Of a DNA stretch of 64,000 nucleotides, positions 38,106 to 49,223 are shown piece by piece. Position numbers and translations under genes: made by a program. Under the pieces are notes generated by a model. That model was given only the letters and a program-made list of their open reading frames with translations, was not told the DNA's origin and did no database searches. Every line of letters begins with the position of its first letter. Position 1 is the stretch's first letter. The DNA comes from Aggregatibacter actinomycetemcomitans (GTDB lineage: Bacteria > Pseudomonadota > Gammaproteobacteria > Enterobacterales > Pasteurellaceae). The DNA is taken from assembly GCF_003130205.1 (NCBI RefSeq), contig NZ_NRDF01000004.1, positions 54,734 to 118,733 on the forward strand, given 5' to 3'.

Positions 38106-38608
38106 TATTTCCCTTGAATTTGGTGCTGCAAGGCAACCATTTTGTTAATTAACTGGCGCGCCGCCTGCTCGTGCATATCCTGCCAGATTACGTCTTTTTC
38201 TGCCGATTTCGCCAACGCCGCACGGGAGTTATCAAAGAATGTACGATTCACACGGGTGGAAATCGGGAAACTGTCCTGATTCGGCAGTTTTACGCTGGCG
38301 TCCACTTCCAGAATCAGTTGTTTTTCCGCCTCACGTCCCTGTTTGAAAATGGACACCACTTGGTCTTTGGTGGAAATGCCGTTTAAACGCAACACCGGCA
38401 CGTTTGTCTGATCTTCCACCAACGTCACGTTATTCAGTTGCAACTGGCGACGCATGACGCGTGCCATATCGCTATAAGGATCGCTGCTTTCCAAACGCAG
38501 GGTTTGTAATTCTTTCGGAATCAATTCGCCGTTTTGGAAATGAAATCCGCAAGCGGAAAGCCCGAAAACGGCGGCGGTCAGAAATAAGGTTTTGACGTGT
38601 TTAAGCAT
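38105..38608 (-). CDS. lptE: LPS-assembly lipoprotein LptE
   Basis: 167-residue lipoprotein that plugs the LptD barrel in LPS export to the outer membrane. The signal peptide ends in the lipobox LSAC with the lipidated Cys at 20. GFHFQNGELIPKELQTLRLE matches the LptE N-domain. MRRQLQLNNVTLV and the central VLRLNGISTKDQVVSI follow. It lies downstream of leuS after a 141-base gap that contains an intergenic repeat and a USS pair. Confidence 0.92.
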   Translation of the reverse strand: MLKHVKTLFLTAAVFGLSACGFHFQNGELIPKELQTLRLESSDPYSDMARVMRRQLQLNNVTLVEDQTNVPVLRLNGISTKDQVVSIFKQGREAEKQLILEVDASVKLPNQDSFPISTRVNRTFFDNSRAALAKSAEKDVIWQDMHEQAARQLINKMVALQHQIQGK

Positions 38609-38630
38609 AAAATCACCTTAAAGATTATTT

Positions 38631-38704
38631 ATAAGCGCATTTATTCGCTTATTCTCCCCTTCGGGACAGATTGGCAGAGCCAATGTTCTAAAAACGTTGT
38701 TTTT
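38631..38704 (+). repeat. Intergenic repeat, copy 2 of 3
   Basis: ATAAGCGCATTTATTCGCTT begins it, then CTCCCCTTCGGGA, then a perfect hairpin ATTGGC-AGA-GCCAAT at 38670-38684, and AAAAACGTTGTTTTT. It matches the copy at 42850-42926 element by element. It lies between leuS and lptE and is followed by a USS pair at 38710-38733. Confidence 0.65.
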
Positions 38705-38749
38705 GCCAGCCGCACTTTGCTGTAAAGTGCGGTCATTTTTTTGATTAAA

Positions 38750-41338
38750 TTATTGCGGTTTCACTACCACGTTAAGCAATTTGCCGGCAACGTAAATCAC
38801 TTTCACAATTTGCATTCCGTCGGTAAAACGTTTGACGTTTTCATCGGCAAAGGCAACGGTTTTCACTGTGTCTTCATCAGCGTCCGCCGCCACGGTGACT
38901 TTGCCGCGCACTTTACCGTTCACTTGCACCACGATGAGTTTTTCATCTTCGATCATCGCCTCGGCATCGGCTTCCACCCAAGGGGCGAAATCAATGATGT
39001 CCTGATTGCCGAGTTCTTGCCACAAGCGGAAACAAATATGCGGGGTAATCGGGTAAAGCATACGCACCACGGCGCTCAAGGCTTCCGCCATCACGGCGCG
39101 ATCTTGTTCGTCGTCCAACGGCGCACGGGTGAGTTTGTTCATCAATTCCATAATTGCCGCAATGGCGGTATTGAAGGTTTGACGGCGACCGATGTCATCG
39201 CTCACTTTCGCGATGGTTTTGTGTACGTCACGACGCAAGGCTTTTTGGGCAGCGGAAAGTGCGGTCGGATTTAACGGCGTTTTTGCCGGATTTTTGTTGT
39301 ATTCAAACACCAAATTCCACACGCGCGCCAAGAAGCGTTTCGCGCCTTCCACGCTGGATTCCTGCCATTCTAAGGCCATTTCCGCCGGGGAAGCGAACAT
39401 CATGAATAAACGCACGGTATCCGCGCCGTATTTTTCCACCATTTTCTGCGGGTCGATACCGTTGTTTTTGGATTTTGACATTTTGGTCATACCGGCGTGT
39501 ACCAGATCATGTCCTTCGTCATCCGTCGCTTTGACGATACGCCCTTTGTCATCACGTTCTAATATGACCTTGGTCGGCGAAACCCAAATGCGCTCGTTGT
39601 TCGAGCCGGTGTAATAGAAGGCATCCGCCAACACCATGCCTTGGCAGAGCAACTTGTTCACCGGTTCGTCGCTGGTGACAAAGCCTGCATCGCGCAGCAA
39701 TTTATGGAAGAAGCGGAAATACAACAAGTGCATGGTGGCGTGTTCAATACCGCCGATATATTGATCTACCGGCAACCAGTAATTGGCTTCTTCGCTGTTC
39801 AACATGCCTTGTTGGTATTCCGGGCAGGTGTAACGGGCATAATACCAGGAAGACTCCATGAAGGTGTCAAAGGTGTCCGTTTCTTTCAACGCCGGTTTGC
39901 CTTGATAGGTGGTTTTCGCCCACTCGGGATCCGCTTTAATCGGACTGTTCACGCCGTTCATCACCACATCTTCCGGCAGGATAATTGGTAAATCCTCCAT
40001 CGGCGCCGGCACCACATCGCCGTTTTGCAAGGTCAACATCGGAATCGGTGCGCCCCAATAACGCTGACGGGACACGCCCCAGTCACGCAGACGGTAATTC
40101 ACTTGGCGCTTGCCCACGCCTAACTGTTCCAGTTTATCGGCAATGCCGTTGAACGCCGCGTCAAATTCCAAGCCGTCAAATTCGGCGGAATGAATAAGTT
40201 TGCCGTGTTCGGTAAAGGCTTGTTTGGTTAAATCGATTTCTTCGTCGTGAATCGGTTCAATAACCTGTTTTAAGGCTAAACCGTATTTTTGTGCGAATTC
40301 GTAGTCCCGCTGATCATGCGCCGGTACCGCCATTACTGCGCCGGTGCCGTAGTGCATCAACACAAAATTCGCCACCCACACCGGCAACGATTCGCCGGTT
40401 AGCGGGTGCACCGCATACAAACCGGTTGCCATGCCTTTTTTCTCCATGGTGGCAATGTCTGCTTCGGCAACTTTGGTATTTTTCGCTTCCTGAATGAATT
40501 GCGCCAACGCCGGATTATTTTGCGCCGCCAGCGTGGCTAACGGATGGGCTGCCGCCACCGCCACATAGCTCACACCGTAAAACGTGTCAGGGCGGGTGGT
40601 ATAAACTGCGAATTTCTCATTGGTATCTTTAATGTCAAAGGTGATTTCCACCCCTTCGGAACGCCCAATCCAATTGCGTTGCATAGTTTTCACCGTTTCC
40701 GGCCATTGCGGCAACTCGTCTAAGCAATTGAGCAGCTGCTCGGCATAATCGGTGATTTTGATGAACCATTGCGGAATCTCTTTTTGCTCCACCGGCGTAT
40801 CACAACGCCAGCAACAGCCCTCATGTACCTGTTCGTTTGCCAACACGGTTTTATCGTTCGGGCACCAGTTCACGGTAGAGGTTTTTTTATACACTAATCC
40901 TTTTTTGTATAACTCGGTGAAAAACCATTGCTCCCATTTGTAATATTCCGGACGGCAAGTGGTCACTTCGCGATCCCAATCGTAACCAAAACCCAACATC
41001 TTGAGCTGTTTTTTCATATGGTCAATATTTTCATATGTCCATTTTGCCGGTGCCGTTTTATTTTTGACTGCCGCCCCTTCCGCAGGTAGCCCGAACGCAT
41101 CCCAACCGATTGGCTGTAATACATTTTTACCATTCATGCGTTGATAACGGGACACCACATCACCAATGGTGTAATTACGCACATGCCCCATATGCAGGTA
41201 GCCTGATGGGTAAGGAAACATTGTCAGACAGTAATACTTTTCTTTTGATGTGTCTTTAATCGCTTTAAAGATTTTATTCTCAGCCCAATATTGTTGTACC
41301 TCAGGTTCAAGCAAATCAGGACGATATTGTTCTTGCAT
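38750..41338 (-). CDS. leuS: Leucyl-tRNA synthetase
   Basis: 862-residue class I synthetase. The HIGH motif is [12 protein letters not shown], in [20 protein letters not shown] near residue 50. The editing (CP1) domain covers roughly residues 220-410, with its conserved DPTG/HD-type region ([17 protein letters not shown]). The KMSKS loop is [13 protein letters not shown] near residue 620. The C-terminal tRNA-binding module ends [16 protein letters not shown] at 41338. Uptake signals flank it (41350-41440). Confidence 0.97.
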   Translation of the reverse strand: MQEQYRPDLLEPEVQQYWAENKIFKAIKDTSKEKYYCLTMFPYPSGYLHMGHVRNYTIGDVVSRYQRMNGKNVLQPIGWDAFGLPAEGAAVKNKTAPAKWTYENIDHMKKQLKMLGFGYDWDREVTTCRPEYYKWEQWFFTELYKKGLVYKKTSTVNWCPNDKTVLANEQVHEGCCWRCDTPVEQKEIPQWFIKITDYAEQLLNCLDELPQWPETVKTMQRNWIGRSEGVEITFDIKDTNEKFAVYTTRPDTFYGVSYVAVAAAHPLATLAAQNNPALAQFIQEAKNTKVAEADIATMEKKGMATGLYAVHPLTGESLPVWVANFVLMHYGTGAVMAVPAHDQRDYEFAQKYGLALKQVIEPIHDEEIDLTKQAFTEHGKLIHSAEFDGLEFDAAFNGIADKLEQLGVGKRQVNYRLRDWGVSRQRYWGAPIPMLTLQNGDVVPAPMEDLPIILPEDVVMNGVNSPIKADPEWAKTTYQGKPALKETDTFDTFMESSWYYARYTCPEYQQGMLNSEEANYWLPVDQYIGGIEHATMHLLYFRFFHKLLRDAGFVTSDEPVNKLLCQGMVLADAFYYTGSNNERIWVSPTKVILERDDKGRIVKATDDEGHDLVHAGMTKMSKSKNNGIDPQKMVEKYGADTVRLFMMFASPAEMALEWQESSVEGAKRFLARVWNLVFEYNKNPAKTPLNPTALSAAQKALRRDVHKTIAKVSDDIGRRQTFNTAIAAIMELMNKLTRAPLDDEQDRAVMAEALSAVVRMLYPITPHICFRLWQELGNQDIIDFAPWVEADAEAMIEDEKLIVVQVNGKVRGKVTVAADADEDTVKTVAFADENVKRFTDGMQIVKVIYVAGKLLNVVVKPQ

Positions 41339-41458
41339 AGAAAATCACCTTAAAAATAGACCGCACTTTTCGGCAGGTTTTAACTTGGAAAACACGGCAT
41401 AGAATAGCCTAAAACGGGGAAAAATAACAGAAAGTGCGGTGGGAATTTTGGATATTTT

Positions 41459-42100
41459 TCATGGCTTAACTTGATGACAAGCCTCATACAACGGCAATAA
41501 ATCACGAATGCTTTCAACGATAAATTGCGTCACGTCCAATTTGTCCAGTTCGGCTTTTTCCGCATTACGTCCGATACACCAAAAATCCTCGTCGGAACGC
41601 AAAGTTAAATCCTGCGGCGTGAATTGATTCACTTTGCGAAAATCATCGTATTCGCTTTCATCGCCACGCCAAATATCGAAATCGGCAAAACGGGCGAAAT
41701 CAAAATTCTCCAGCCATTGATTATATTGCTGTACATTAATTTGCGAGCGATCGGCGCGATAACAATGCCAATCCAGACTCACCGATAACCGACGACGATT
41801 CAACAACACCGACAAAATCGCCGCAGAATTAAGATGATATTCATATTTAAAATGGGCGAAAAAATGCCCGCGCACCTGCCAGCCGTTCGTCCAGCTTTCA
41901 ATATGCGGTTTGGCAAAGGGCCAACCAAGCGCCGCGGAAACCTGCAAAATAGTCGCTTTCCAGTTGTCCCAATGGGCTTTGTAATCCGCCTTAATGCGCG
42001 GAATCTCCTCCGGGCAGAATTTTTTCATTTTGGCGAATTGGAAGAAAGGAATGTTGAAAAGATCGCAGGCGTTGGCGTTAATTAGATTCACTAAGATCAT
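41459..42100 (-). CDS. Conserved hypothetical protein (Pasteurellaceae type)
   Basis: 213 residues, no signal peptide, membrane segment or nucleotide-binding motif that I can identify. Many aromatic residues in the middle (SWTNGWQVRGHFFAHFKYEY and LDWHCYRADRS). The overall look (N-terminus NLINANACDLFNIPFFQFA) is reminiscent of an uncharacterised Haemophilus family (HI_0552-like); this is from memory and not checked. The first codons may be a false extension, since an internal Met at residue 25 (KMKKFCPEE) is also possible. It lies downstream of the HEPN/MNT pair on the same strand but with a gap, and composition resembles its neighbours. Confidence 0.5.
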   Translation of the reverse strand: MILVNLINANACDLFNIPFFQFAKMKKFCPEEIPRIKADYKAHWDNWKATILQVSAALGWPFAKPHIESWTNGWQVRGHFFAHFKYEYHLNSAAILSVLLNRRRLSVSLDWHCYRADRSQINVQQYNQWLENFDFARFADFDIWRGDESEYDDFRKVNQFTPQDLTLRSDEDFWCIGRNAEKAELDKLDVTQFIVESIRDLLPLYEACHQVKP

Positions 42101-42118
42101 CCTTTTTTATTTAATTGC

Positions 42119-42412
42119 TTACTGAATAACCTCAAAACACTGCAGAATAATCTGTTTAAAGGCATCATTCGTCACCGCCCAATCCACAATATCCACTTTC
42201 CACGGCAAATCCGATTCGGAGAAAGCCTCCGTTAAATTTGCCAAGGTATTCAGCGAAAGCGGGGATTCGCCAATAATTGCCAAATCCAAATCGGAATACA
42301 TTTTGGCATTTCCTTTCACGCGCGAACCGAACGCCCAAACCGAATGATTCGGGACATGTTGTTGTAAAATCGCTTTAACGATTTGAAGTTCTTGTTCAGT
42401 GATGGTGAGCAT
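42119..42412 (-). CDS. MNT-type minimal nucleotidyltransferase (antitoxin)
   Basis: 97 residues from the ATG at 42412, starting MLTITEQELQIVKAILQQHV. The catalytic motif GSRVKG...SDLDLAI (GSxx(9-12)DxD) near residues 29-46 marks the MNT family. In HEPN/MNT modules the MNT protein AMPylates and silences the HEPN RNase. It overlaps the 3' end of the HEPN gene by 17 bases. The H. influenzae pair HI0073/HI0074 is the closest precedent I know. Confidence 0.8.
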   Translation of the reverse strand: MLTITEQELQIVKAILQQHVPNHSVWAFGSRVKGNAKMYSDLDLAIIGESPLSLNTLANLTEAFSESDLPWKVDIVDWAVTNDAFKQIILQCFEVIQ

Positions 42413-42818
42413 GTAAACGTTCTTGTAAAGATTGCTGTAAAAATTGCGCTTCCCGCAAAAAATCCGGAATGCCGGATACCACGAGAATTGCGGTTTCTTC
42501 ATTATAAGTATGACTGGTGCGACCACGCATTTCACGATATTGCTTCCAGTTTTGCCAATTTCCCAGCAATAAACCTCTTTCATTGCCCGTACGAATCAGA
42601 TCTTGAAACGTCATAACGTCAATTTGCGCGGGATTCGCTTCGGTGTATTCCAGAAAGCGCTTAAGCATTTTATGGCTGATTTCGTAAGTAAATTCAAAAC
42701 GTTGAATCAACCCGTCGCGAATTTGTATATCTGTAATATCCGATTTATAACGCACTAACCCTTCAGCTAAACGGTTAATCGCATTAGTCAATGGTGTCAA
42801 ATCCAGTTCCGTCATCAT
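42396..42818 (-). CDS. HEPN domain toxin (nucleotidyltransferase substrate-binding type)
   Basis: 140-residue all-alpha HEPN protein of the HI0074/NTase-sub-bind family. Its long helices begin LTPLTNAINRLAEGLVRYKS, and QRFEFTYEISHKMLKRFLEY follows. The catalytic RNase motif Rx4-6H is seen as REMRGRTSHTYNE near residue 97 (R-x4-H), so it looks active. Together with the downstream MNT gene it forms a type VII toxin-antitoxin or AMPylation-controlled RNase pair. One of four potential post-segregational or stress TA units in this window. Confidence 0.8.
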   Translation of the reverse strand: MMTELDLTPLTNAINRLAEGLVRYKSDITDIQIRDGLIQRFEFTYEISHKMLKRFLEYTEANPAQIDVMTFQDLIRTGNERGLLLGNWQNWKQYREMRGRTSHTYNEETAILVVSGIPDFLREAQFLQQSLQERLHAHHH

Positions 42819-42849
42819 ACTTTCCTAAAAAACACGGTAATTTTTATTC

Positions 42850-42926
42850 ATAAGCTCACCCGTTCGCTTATTCACCCCTGAAGGGGCCGTTGGCTGAGCC
42901 AACGTTTAAAAAGCGTTGCTTTTTTT
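42850..42926 (+). repeat. Intergenic repeat, copy 3 of 3, running into apaH
   Basis: ATAAGCTCACCCGTTCGCTT starts it, then the perfect hairpin CCCCT-GA-AGGGG (42875-42886), then CGTTGGC-TGA-GCCAACG (42888-42904), and TTTAAAAAGCGTTGCTTTTT. The last part reads through the apaH stop, so the C-terminal residues KKSNAF of ApaH are encoded by repeat sequence. Confidence 0.7.
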
Positions 42927-43733
42927 CACCGCACTTTGGGTGAAATATTGCTTGTCTTCCCAACGTAGCATGGTTAAGCGGTTGCCCCAGACGCAGCCGG
43001 TATCGAGGGCGTAAATGTTCGGCGGGGTGGTTTCATCCACTAAACTTGCCCAATGTCCGAAGATGATATTTTCCTTCTGATACAACGGATTATCCAAGGC
43101 AAACCACGGTGCGAGATCCGTCGGCGCCTCCTTGATAGGGAGCTTGCAGGCGAAATTCAGCCGATGATCGAGATAACAAAAACGCATACGGGTGAACACG
43201 TTGATACTGTAACGCAGTCGGTCGAGCCCCTGCAAATCGGGCGACCAGCGATCGGGCTGTTCGGCATACATATTTTCTACCAGATGGCGATAATTGCCGT
43301 GGCGTAACACCTTTTCCACTTCGTTGGCGCAGGCTTTGGCGGTGGTTAAATCCCAATCAGGCGAAATCCCCGCGTGCACCAGCACGAAATTCTGTGCCGG
43401 ATTGTGAATCAACAAAGGCTGGCAACGCAACCAGTTCACCAGCTTGAAAAAGTCCGGTACGGCAAAAATGGCATCCACGCGATCGCGCGGTTTGATTTTT
43501 TTCACCCCAAGTGCGGTGGAAATAAAATGTAAATCGTGGTTACCTACCACGGTGTGCGCCGCATTTCCCAAGGATTTCACCAAACGCAGGCACGCCAACG
43601 AGTTATCTCCGCGCGCCAGCAAGTCGCCCGTTAAATACAGCGTATCCTGCGCGGGATCAAAGCACACCCTTTCCAACAGCATTTGAAATTCATCATAGCA
43701 ACCGTGTAGGTCGCCGATTAAATATGTCGCCAT
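42906..43733 (-). CDS. apaH: Symmetrical diadenosine tetraphosphatase
   Basis: 275-residue metallophosphatase that splits Ap4A (and removes Np4 caps) into two ADP. The PPP-family motifs are [21 protein letters not shown] (GDxxxRG) and GNHDLHF, with the substrate-side HAGISPDW and the late GHWASL. Part of the surA/rsmA/apaH block; apaG and pdxA, which separate them in E. coli, are absent. The last codons come from a dispersed repeat, so the C-terminus differs from relatives. Confidence 0.95.
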   Translation of the reverse strand: MATYLIGDLHGCYDEFQMLLERVCFDPAQDTLYLTGDLLARGDNSLACLRLVKSLGNAAHTVVGNHDLHFISTALGVKKIKPRDRVDAIFAVPDFFKLVNWLRCQPLLIHNPAQNFVLVHAGISPDWDLTTAKACANEVEKVLRHGNYRHLVENMYAEQPDRWSPDLQGLDRLRYSINVFTRMRFCYLDHRLNFACKLPIKEAPTDLAPWFALDNPLYQKENIIFGHWASLVDETTPPNIYALDTGCVWGNRLTMLRWEDKQYFTQSAVKKSNAF

Positions 43734-43747
43734 TTTTGACCGCTCTT

Positions 43748-44611
43748 TTATTCGTCCGAATCCGTCACATCATCTTTATTCACATCTGCCGGCAGATTGT
43801 CCGCCAACCAGTTCGCCAAACGGGCATAATCGGCGATACTGAGATTTTCCGCACGGGCGTTTACATCAATTTCAAGTGCGGTCAGATTTTCCGTTGAAAA
43901 TAATCCCGATAAGGCATTACGCAAGGTTTTACGGCGCTGATTGAAGGCTTGTGAGCACACCCGATTAAGCCAATATAAATCTTTCACCGGGTGCGGCAAT
44001 GTCTTATGCGGAATCAGACGCACCACCGCCGAATCCACTTTCGGCGCCGGTTTAAACGCGCTCGGCGGCACTTCCAGCACCGGCATAACCTGACAGAAAT
44101 ATTGCGCCATAATAGTCAGTCGCCCGTAAGCCTTACTGTTCGGTGCGGCACACAGGCGTTTCACCACTTCTTTCTGCAACATGAAATGCATATCCTGAAT
44201 AATGTGGTGATAGTTAAACAAATGGAACATTAACGGCGTGGAAATGTTGTAAGGCAGGTTACCGAACACACGCAATTTCTGCCCTTTTTCCGCCAACTGT
44301 TCCTGTGCATAAAGAGAGGAAAAATCAAACTGCATTGCGTCGGTTTCAATAACCGTAAGTTTTTGATGTAAAAACGGATGGTGGCGCAAACGTTCCGCCA
44401 AATCACGGTCAAGCTCCAGCACGGTCAGATGTTCCACCTGTTCTGCCACAGGCTCCGTCAAGGCGCCCAAACCGGGTCCGATTTCCACTAAAAACTGATT
44501 CGGCTGCGGATAAATTGCCGCCACGATATTCTGAATAACGTTGTTATCATGCAGGAAATTCTGCCCGAACCGCTTACGCGCCGTATGGCCTAAATGCTTT
44601 TTTGAATTCAT
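43748..44611 (-). CDS. rsmA: 16S rRNA (adenine1518/1519-N6)-dimethyltransferase
   Basis: 287-residue KsgA/Rsm[20 protein letters not shown] is the N-terminal signature, [14 protein letters not shown] the SAM-binding motif I, and [17 protein letters not shown] contains the NLPY catalytic motif IV. The C-terminal domain contains [12 protein letters not shown] and a long acidic tail (KDDVTDSDE) beyond the usual family end. Dimethylates two adenines in the 3' hairpin of 16S rRNA; kasugamycin sensitivity depends on it. Uptake-signal cores inside. Confidence 0.96.
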   Translation of the reverse strand: MNSKKHLGHTARKRFGQNFLHDNNVIQNIVAAIYPQPNQFLVEIGPGLGALTEPVAEQVEHLTVLELDRDLAERLRHHPFLHQKLTVIETDAMQFDFSSLYAQEQLAEKGQKLRVFGNLPYNISTPLMFHLFNYHHIIQDMHFMLQKEVVKRLCAAPNSKAYGRLTIMAQYFCQVMPVLEVPPSAFKPAPKVDSAVVRLIPHKTLPHPVKDLYWLNRVCSQAFNQRRKTLRNALSGLFSTENLTALEIDVNARAENLSIADYARLANWLADNLPADVNKDDVTDSDE

Positions 44612-44689
44612 TGAATAGGATCTTATAAAAATAACGAAAAGTGCGGTGTATTATAAAGCAAAAACCCGACCTTAGGGTCGGGATTTCGG

Positions 44690-45622
44690 TTAATTTATGT
44701 ATTTAATATCCGCTCGTTTACGCAGTGCCTGCACCCAGTCGCGGGCGGAATCCTGCAGTTGTTGATTGACAATTTGCTCGTAGGCTTTTTGGCGGTAGGC
44801 ATCTTCCGTGCGGTCGGCCTGACGGGTGTTGGTCACCTCCAAAATGTGCCAGCCGAATTCAGTTTTAAATGGTGCGCTGATGACACCCTGTGTGGTTGTA
44901 CGTACCGCTTGGTTAAACGGGCCGACGTACATTTCAGGGAAGGCATAACCTAAGTTACCGCCGTTGGCGCCGGATAAATAATCTTTGGAATATTTCAACG
45001 CGGCATCGGCAAAGGTGGTTTTACCGGCAATGATGTCCGCACGGATTTGCTCAAGTTGCGCCTTGGCTTGTGTATCATTTAATAACGGGTTTAGTTTCAG
45101 TAAGATATGACGTACTTCATATTGCGTGTCGGAGATCTGCGCCACACTGCCCTTGGCTTTGGCTTCATCCAGCATTTTCTTGGCAAGCGCTTCAACCTGT
45201 TCGCGGGACACATCCACACTTTGGCTGATGGCGTGATTACGCACTTCGGACATCATCACCTGTTGTGCGATTTGCTGGCGATAGGCGCGATAGCTAATGC
45301 CCTGATAATCCAATGCGTCCAATAATTGACCGAAAGTTAAGCCGTTTTGCGCCGCAATGCCTTCAATGATTTGATCGATTTGCGCGTTATTTACTTTCAC
45401 ATCAGATTCTTTCACCGCCTGATCCACCAGAATATCGTCAATGACTTTATTCAATGCCGCCTGACGATCATTGGTTTTCTTATTGATCGCACTCTTCACC
45501 TGACTTTCCAATATGGGAATGCCATTAACGGTAGCGACCACTTTTTCCTCGGCGTGAACATGGGCAGCTAACACAAAAAAACCGATTGCGGCAAACAAAA
45601 CAGATTTTAAATTCATCTTCAT
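44690..45622 (-). CDS. surA: Periplasmic chaperone SurA
   Basis: 310 residues: signal peptide (SVLFAAIGFFVLAAHVHA, cleavage near 24), N-terminal chaperone domain (EKVVATVNGIPILESQVKSA) and a single parvulin domain (VRHILLKLNPLLNDTQAKAQ, then LKYSKDYLSGANGGNLGYAF, FGWHILEVTNTRQ). E. coli SurA has two parvulin domains and 428 residues; the one-domain, roughly 310-residue form is typical of Pasteurellaceae. It folds outer-membrane proteins such as LptD, whose partner LptE is encoded at 38105. Confidence 0.92.
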   Translation of the reverse strand: MKMNLKSVLFAAIGFFVLAAHVHAEEKVVATVNGIPILESQVKSAINKKTNDRQAALNKVIDDILVDQAVKESDVKVNNAQIDQIIEGIAAQNGLTFGQLLDALDYQGISYRAYRQQIAQQVMMSEVRNHAISQSVDVSREQVEALAKKMLDEAKAKGSVAQISDTQYEVRHILLKLNPLLNDTQAKAQLEQIRADIIAGKTTFADAALKYSKDYLSGANGGNLGYAFPEMYVGPFNQAVRTTTQGVISAPFKTEFGWHILEVTNTRQADRTEDAYRQKAYEQIVNQQLQDSARDWVQALRKRADIKYIN

Positions 45623-45688
45623 TAATATTCCGTTATAAGGTTTAAAATTATTGGTTAGATTATTAATTTAGCTAAAGGTTCACAAACT

Positions 45689-46225
45689 TTATTTGGACAG
45701 CAGCGCTACTTCATAGCATTGGTCGAACTTCATGGTGCGCACCTGAATATTTTCGCTTCGGCTGGTCGGCACGTTTTTCCCCACATAATCGGCGCGAATC
45801 GGCAATTCACGATGACCACGGTCCACAAAGATCACCAATTCCACTTTCGCCGCCCGCCCGAAATCCACCAAGGCATCCAATGCTGCGCGAATCGTGCGTC
45901 CCGTAAACAGGACATCATCCACTAAAATCACTTCTTTGTGTTGAATATTAATAAAATCCGACGCACCACTGTAAACCGGCACTTGTTCTTCCCCTACGTG
46001 TTCAAGATCATCGCGATAAAGGGTAATATCCAAATCAAAGGCGGGAATGTCGGTTTGCGTTAACAATTTAATTTTATTCTTAATCAGTTCGGCAATTTCC
46101 GCTCCCCGCCGTTTAATCCCGACAATCACCAAATTATCTAAACGTTGGTGTTTTTCAATGATTTCATGAGAAATACGGGAAATGGTTCGAAGGAACTGAT
46201 TTTCGTCAATAATGATTTTTTCCAT
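45689..46225 (-). CDS. pyrR: PyrR bifunctional pyrimidine regulator / uracil phosphoribosyltransferase
   Basis: 178 residues. The PRPP-binding motif is VILVDDVLFTGRTIRAALDA near residues 95-114, with IVGIKRRGAEIAELI near the N-terminus. RSENIQVRTMK near the end is typical of PyrR. In Gram-positives PyrR binds pyr mRNA and attenuates; in Pasteurellaceae its presence is known (HI0459, from memory) but the RNA targets are not established. No pyr operon is adjacent, so it may act mainly as a UPRTase. Confidence 0.9.
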   Translation of the reverse strand: MEKIIIDENQFLRTISRISHEIIEKHQRLDNLVIVGIKRRGAEIAELIKNKIKLLTQTDIPAFDLDITLYRDDLEHVGEEQVPVYSGASDFINIQHKEVILVDDVLFTGRTIRAALDALVDFGRAAKVELVIFVDRGHRELPIRADYVGKNVPTSRSENIQVRTMKFDQCYEVALLSK

Positions 46226-46362
46226 AAGGTTTGGGAATGTGTTGTGCTGAAGACTAAGATGCGGGCTACAATATCACAAATATGATAAGTTTTCTTTACT
46301 TATCTAAAGAAAACCACCAAAAGAAACGCAATAAAAACCGACCGCACTTTTCCAAAGAAAAA

Positions 46363-46773
46363 TCAGTGTCCCACCACATTCGCCTCAACCTCCACCCGCT
46401 CGCCGTTGTCAAACATCAATTCCAACGGAAACTTTTCTCCCGCCCGTAACGTTTTCGCGGCTTCAAACACCATAATATGCAAGCCGCCGCGCTTTAATTG
46501 CACGTTGCCGTTGGCAGGGATTTCAATGCCGGACAAAGTAAGCATTTTGCCATGTTGCGTACCGTGCAATTCAAGGCGTGCCGCCCGGGTGCTTTGTGCA
46601 AAAGCGAGATTAACGGGTTCCTTGCCGTCATTGTGTAAATTCATGAAAATTGCCGAAGGTTCATCGGGGCTTTGGGTGGCGAAGACAGTGGCGTTTTCTA
46701 CGCTGATTTTTGCGCTCACACAGAAGGGCAAAAGTGCGGTTAAAATTAACGGCGTTTTTAAAATAGCTTGCAT
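46363..46773 (-). CDS. PCu(A)C copper chaperone (periplasmic)
   Basis: 136 residues from the ATG at 46773, served by AAGGAG seven bases upstream; the upstream ATG adds six residues without an SD. Signal peptide MQAILKTPLILTALLPFCVS and A. The copper site follows the H(M)X10MX21HXM plan: LHGTQHGKML and GGLHIMVF. It delivers Cu(I) to cytochrome oxidase CuA sites or handles copper in the periplasm. No Sco or oxidase gene is adjacent. Two uptake-signal cores flank it. Confidence 0.85.
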   Translation of the reverse strand: MQAILKTPLILTALLPFCVSAKISVENATVFATQSPDEPSAIFMNLHNDGKEPVNLAFAQSTRAARLELHGTQHGKMLTLSGIEIPANGNVQLKRGGLHIMVFEAAKTLRAGEKFPLELMFDNGERVEVEANVVGH

Positions 46774-46885
46774 GGTTTTCTCCTTTTTCATGTTGGTCGG
46801 CGGTGCCGATTACTTTTAAACTATAACAGAAAAATGCTATATTAGCGCCCGATTTTCCGATGACTCAATTCAATTTAAAACCCCA

Positions 46886-47497
46886 ATGGCAAATTATTAC
46901 GACATTACCCTCGCCCTTGCCGGCGTATGCCAGGCGGCAAAATTAGTTCAACAACTGGCATTAAACAACAAAGCCGATCAGCAGGCGCTGGAAACTTCCC
47001 TGAACAGCTTATTGCAAACCGTACCGCAAACCACCTTAGACGTCTTCGGTGGTGCCGAAAGCAATCTGAAACCGGGTTTAACCACCCTGTGTGAGCAACT
47101 TAACGGCAGCGAGCCGGAACTTGGGCGTTATTGGTTAAGTCTGTTGGCATTGGCGGGAAAATTGAATAAAACCCCGGCAGCCAAGCAGGAACTGGCACGT
47201 CGCGTGCAATATTTACCGACACAACTGGAACACTATCATTTGCTGGACGAACAAATGTTATCCAACTTTGCCGGCATTTATGTGGATGTGATCAGCCCGC
47301 TGGGTCGTCGTATTCAAGTTACCGGCGTCACGCAATATTTACAGCAAGTAGGCACGCAAAATCGCATTCGTGCCGCGTTGTTAGCCGGCATTCGCGCGGC
47401 GATTTTATGGCAACAGGTGGGCGGCACCAAATGGCAGTTGTTGTTCTTTCGGGGCAAAATCGCCGCCACCGCACAGCAAATTCTCTCTTCTCTTTAA
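46886..47497 (+). CDS. hflD: High-frequency lysogenization protein HflD
   Basis: 203-residue helical protein ([20 protein letters not shown] at the start, [38 protein letters not shown]). HflD is a peripheral inner-membrane protein that binds lambda CII in E. coli; its chromosomal role is unknown. It is linked with purB as in E. coli, but mnmA is not upstream here. Nine bases separate it from the annotated purB region. Confidence 0.92.
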   Translation: MANYYDITLALAGVCQAAKLVQQLALNNKADQQALETSLNSLLQTVPQTTLDVFGGAESNLKPGLTTLCEQLNGSEPELGRYWLSLLALAGKLNKTPAAKQELARRVQYLPTQLEHYHLLDEQMLSNFAGIYVDVISPLGRRIQVTGVTQYLQQVGTQNRIRAALLAGIRAAILWQQVGGTKWQLLFFRGKIAATAQQILSSL

Positions 47498-47502
47498 TTT
47501 AA

Positions 47503-48888
<1,386 letters not shown>

Positions 48889-48897
48889 ACAGCAAAC

Positions 48898-48920
48898 AGG
48901 GCGTATTCAATACGCCCTTA
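48898..48920 (+). terminator. purB terminator
   Basis: AGGGCGTATT (48898-48907) and AATACGCCCT (48909-48918) with a minimal loop, then TAAAAAA. The stem is strong but the U-tract is poor. The next 220 bases hold two uptake-signal cores and no gene I can support. Confidence 0.6.
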
Positions 48921-49140
48921 AAAAACACCACAGAAAATGACCGCACTTTATGGCATGAAGAATGAATAATAGATGGTTTTAGAAGAAGAGTATGTGAAAT
49001 TAAAATGAGTGCGGTTGTTTTTTCCGGCGTTTTTGCAAATGGATTATTAGTCTTTTCCTAATTCTATTTTTACGATTTAATGACTAATCATCTTTCAGCA
49101 AATACAATAAAATTTCCCTAAATTTAAAAAGGATATAAGC

Positions 49141-49223
49141 ATGAAGAAAAAATTACTTACCCTTCAGGTATTTCAGTATTAGGATCCGGCTTGCCTGGTT
49201 TCAGTTATGCAGAGGACAAAACG
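49141..49223 (+). pseudogene. Frameshifted signal peptide of the cupin/CMD gene
   Basis: ATG at 49141 has a good SD (AAAGGA) and starts MKKKLLTL but closes at TAG 49180-49182. One base later in frame, GISVLGSGLPGFSYAEDKTM continues into the downstream protein. The two pieces together make a standard signal peptide with an A-x-A-like site (SYA/ED), so one base has been lost near 49160-49170. Confidence 0.75.
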
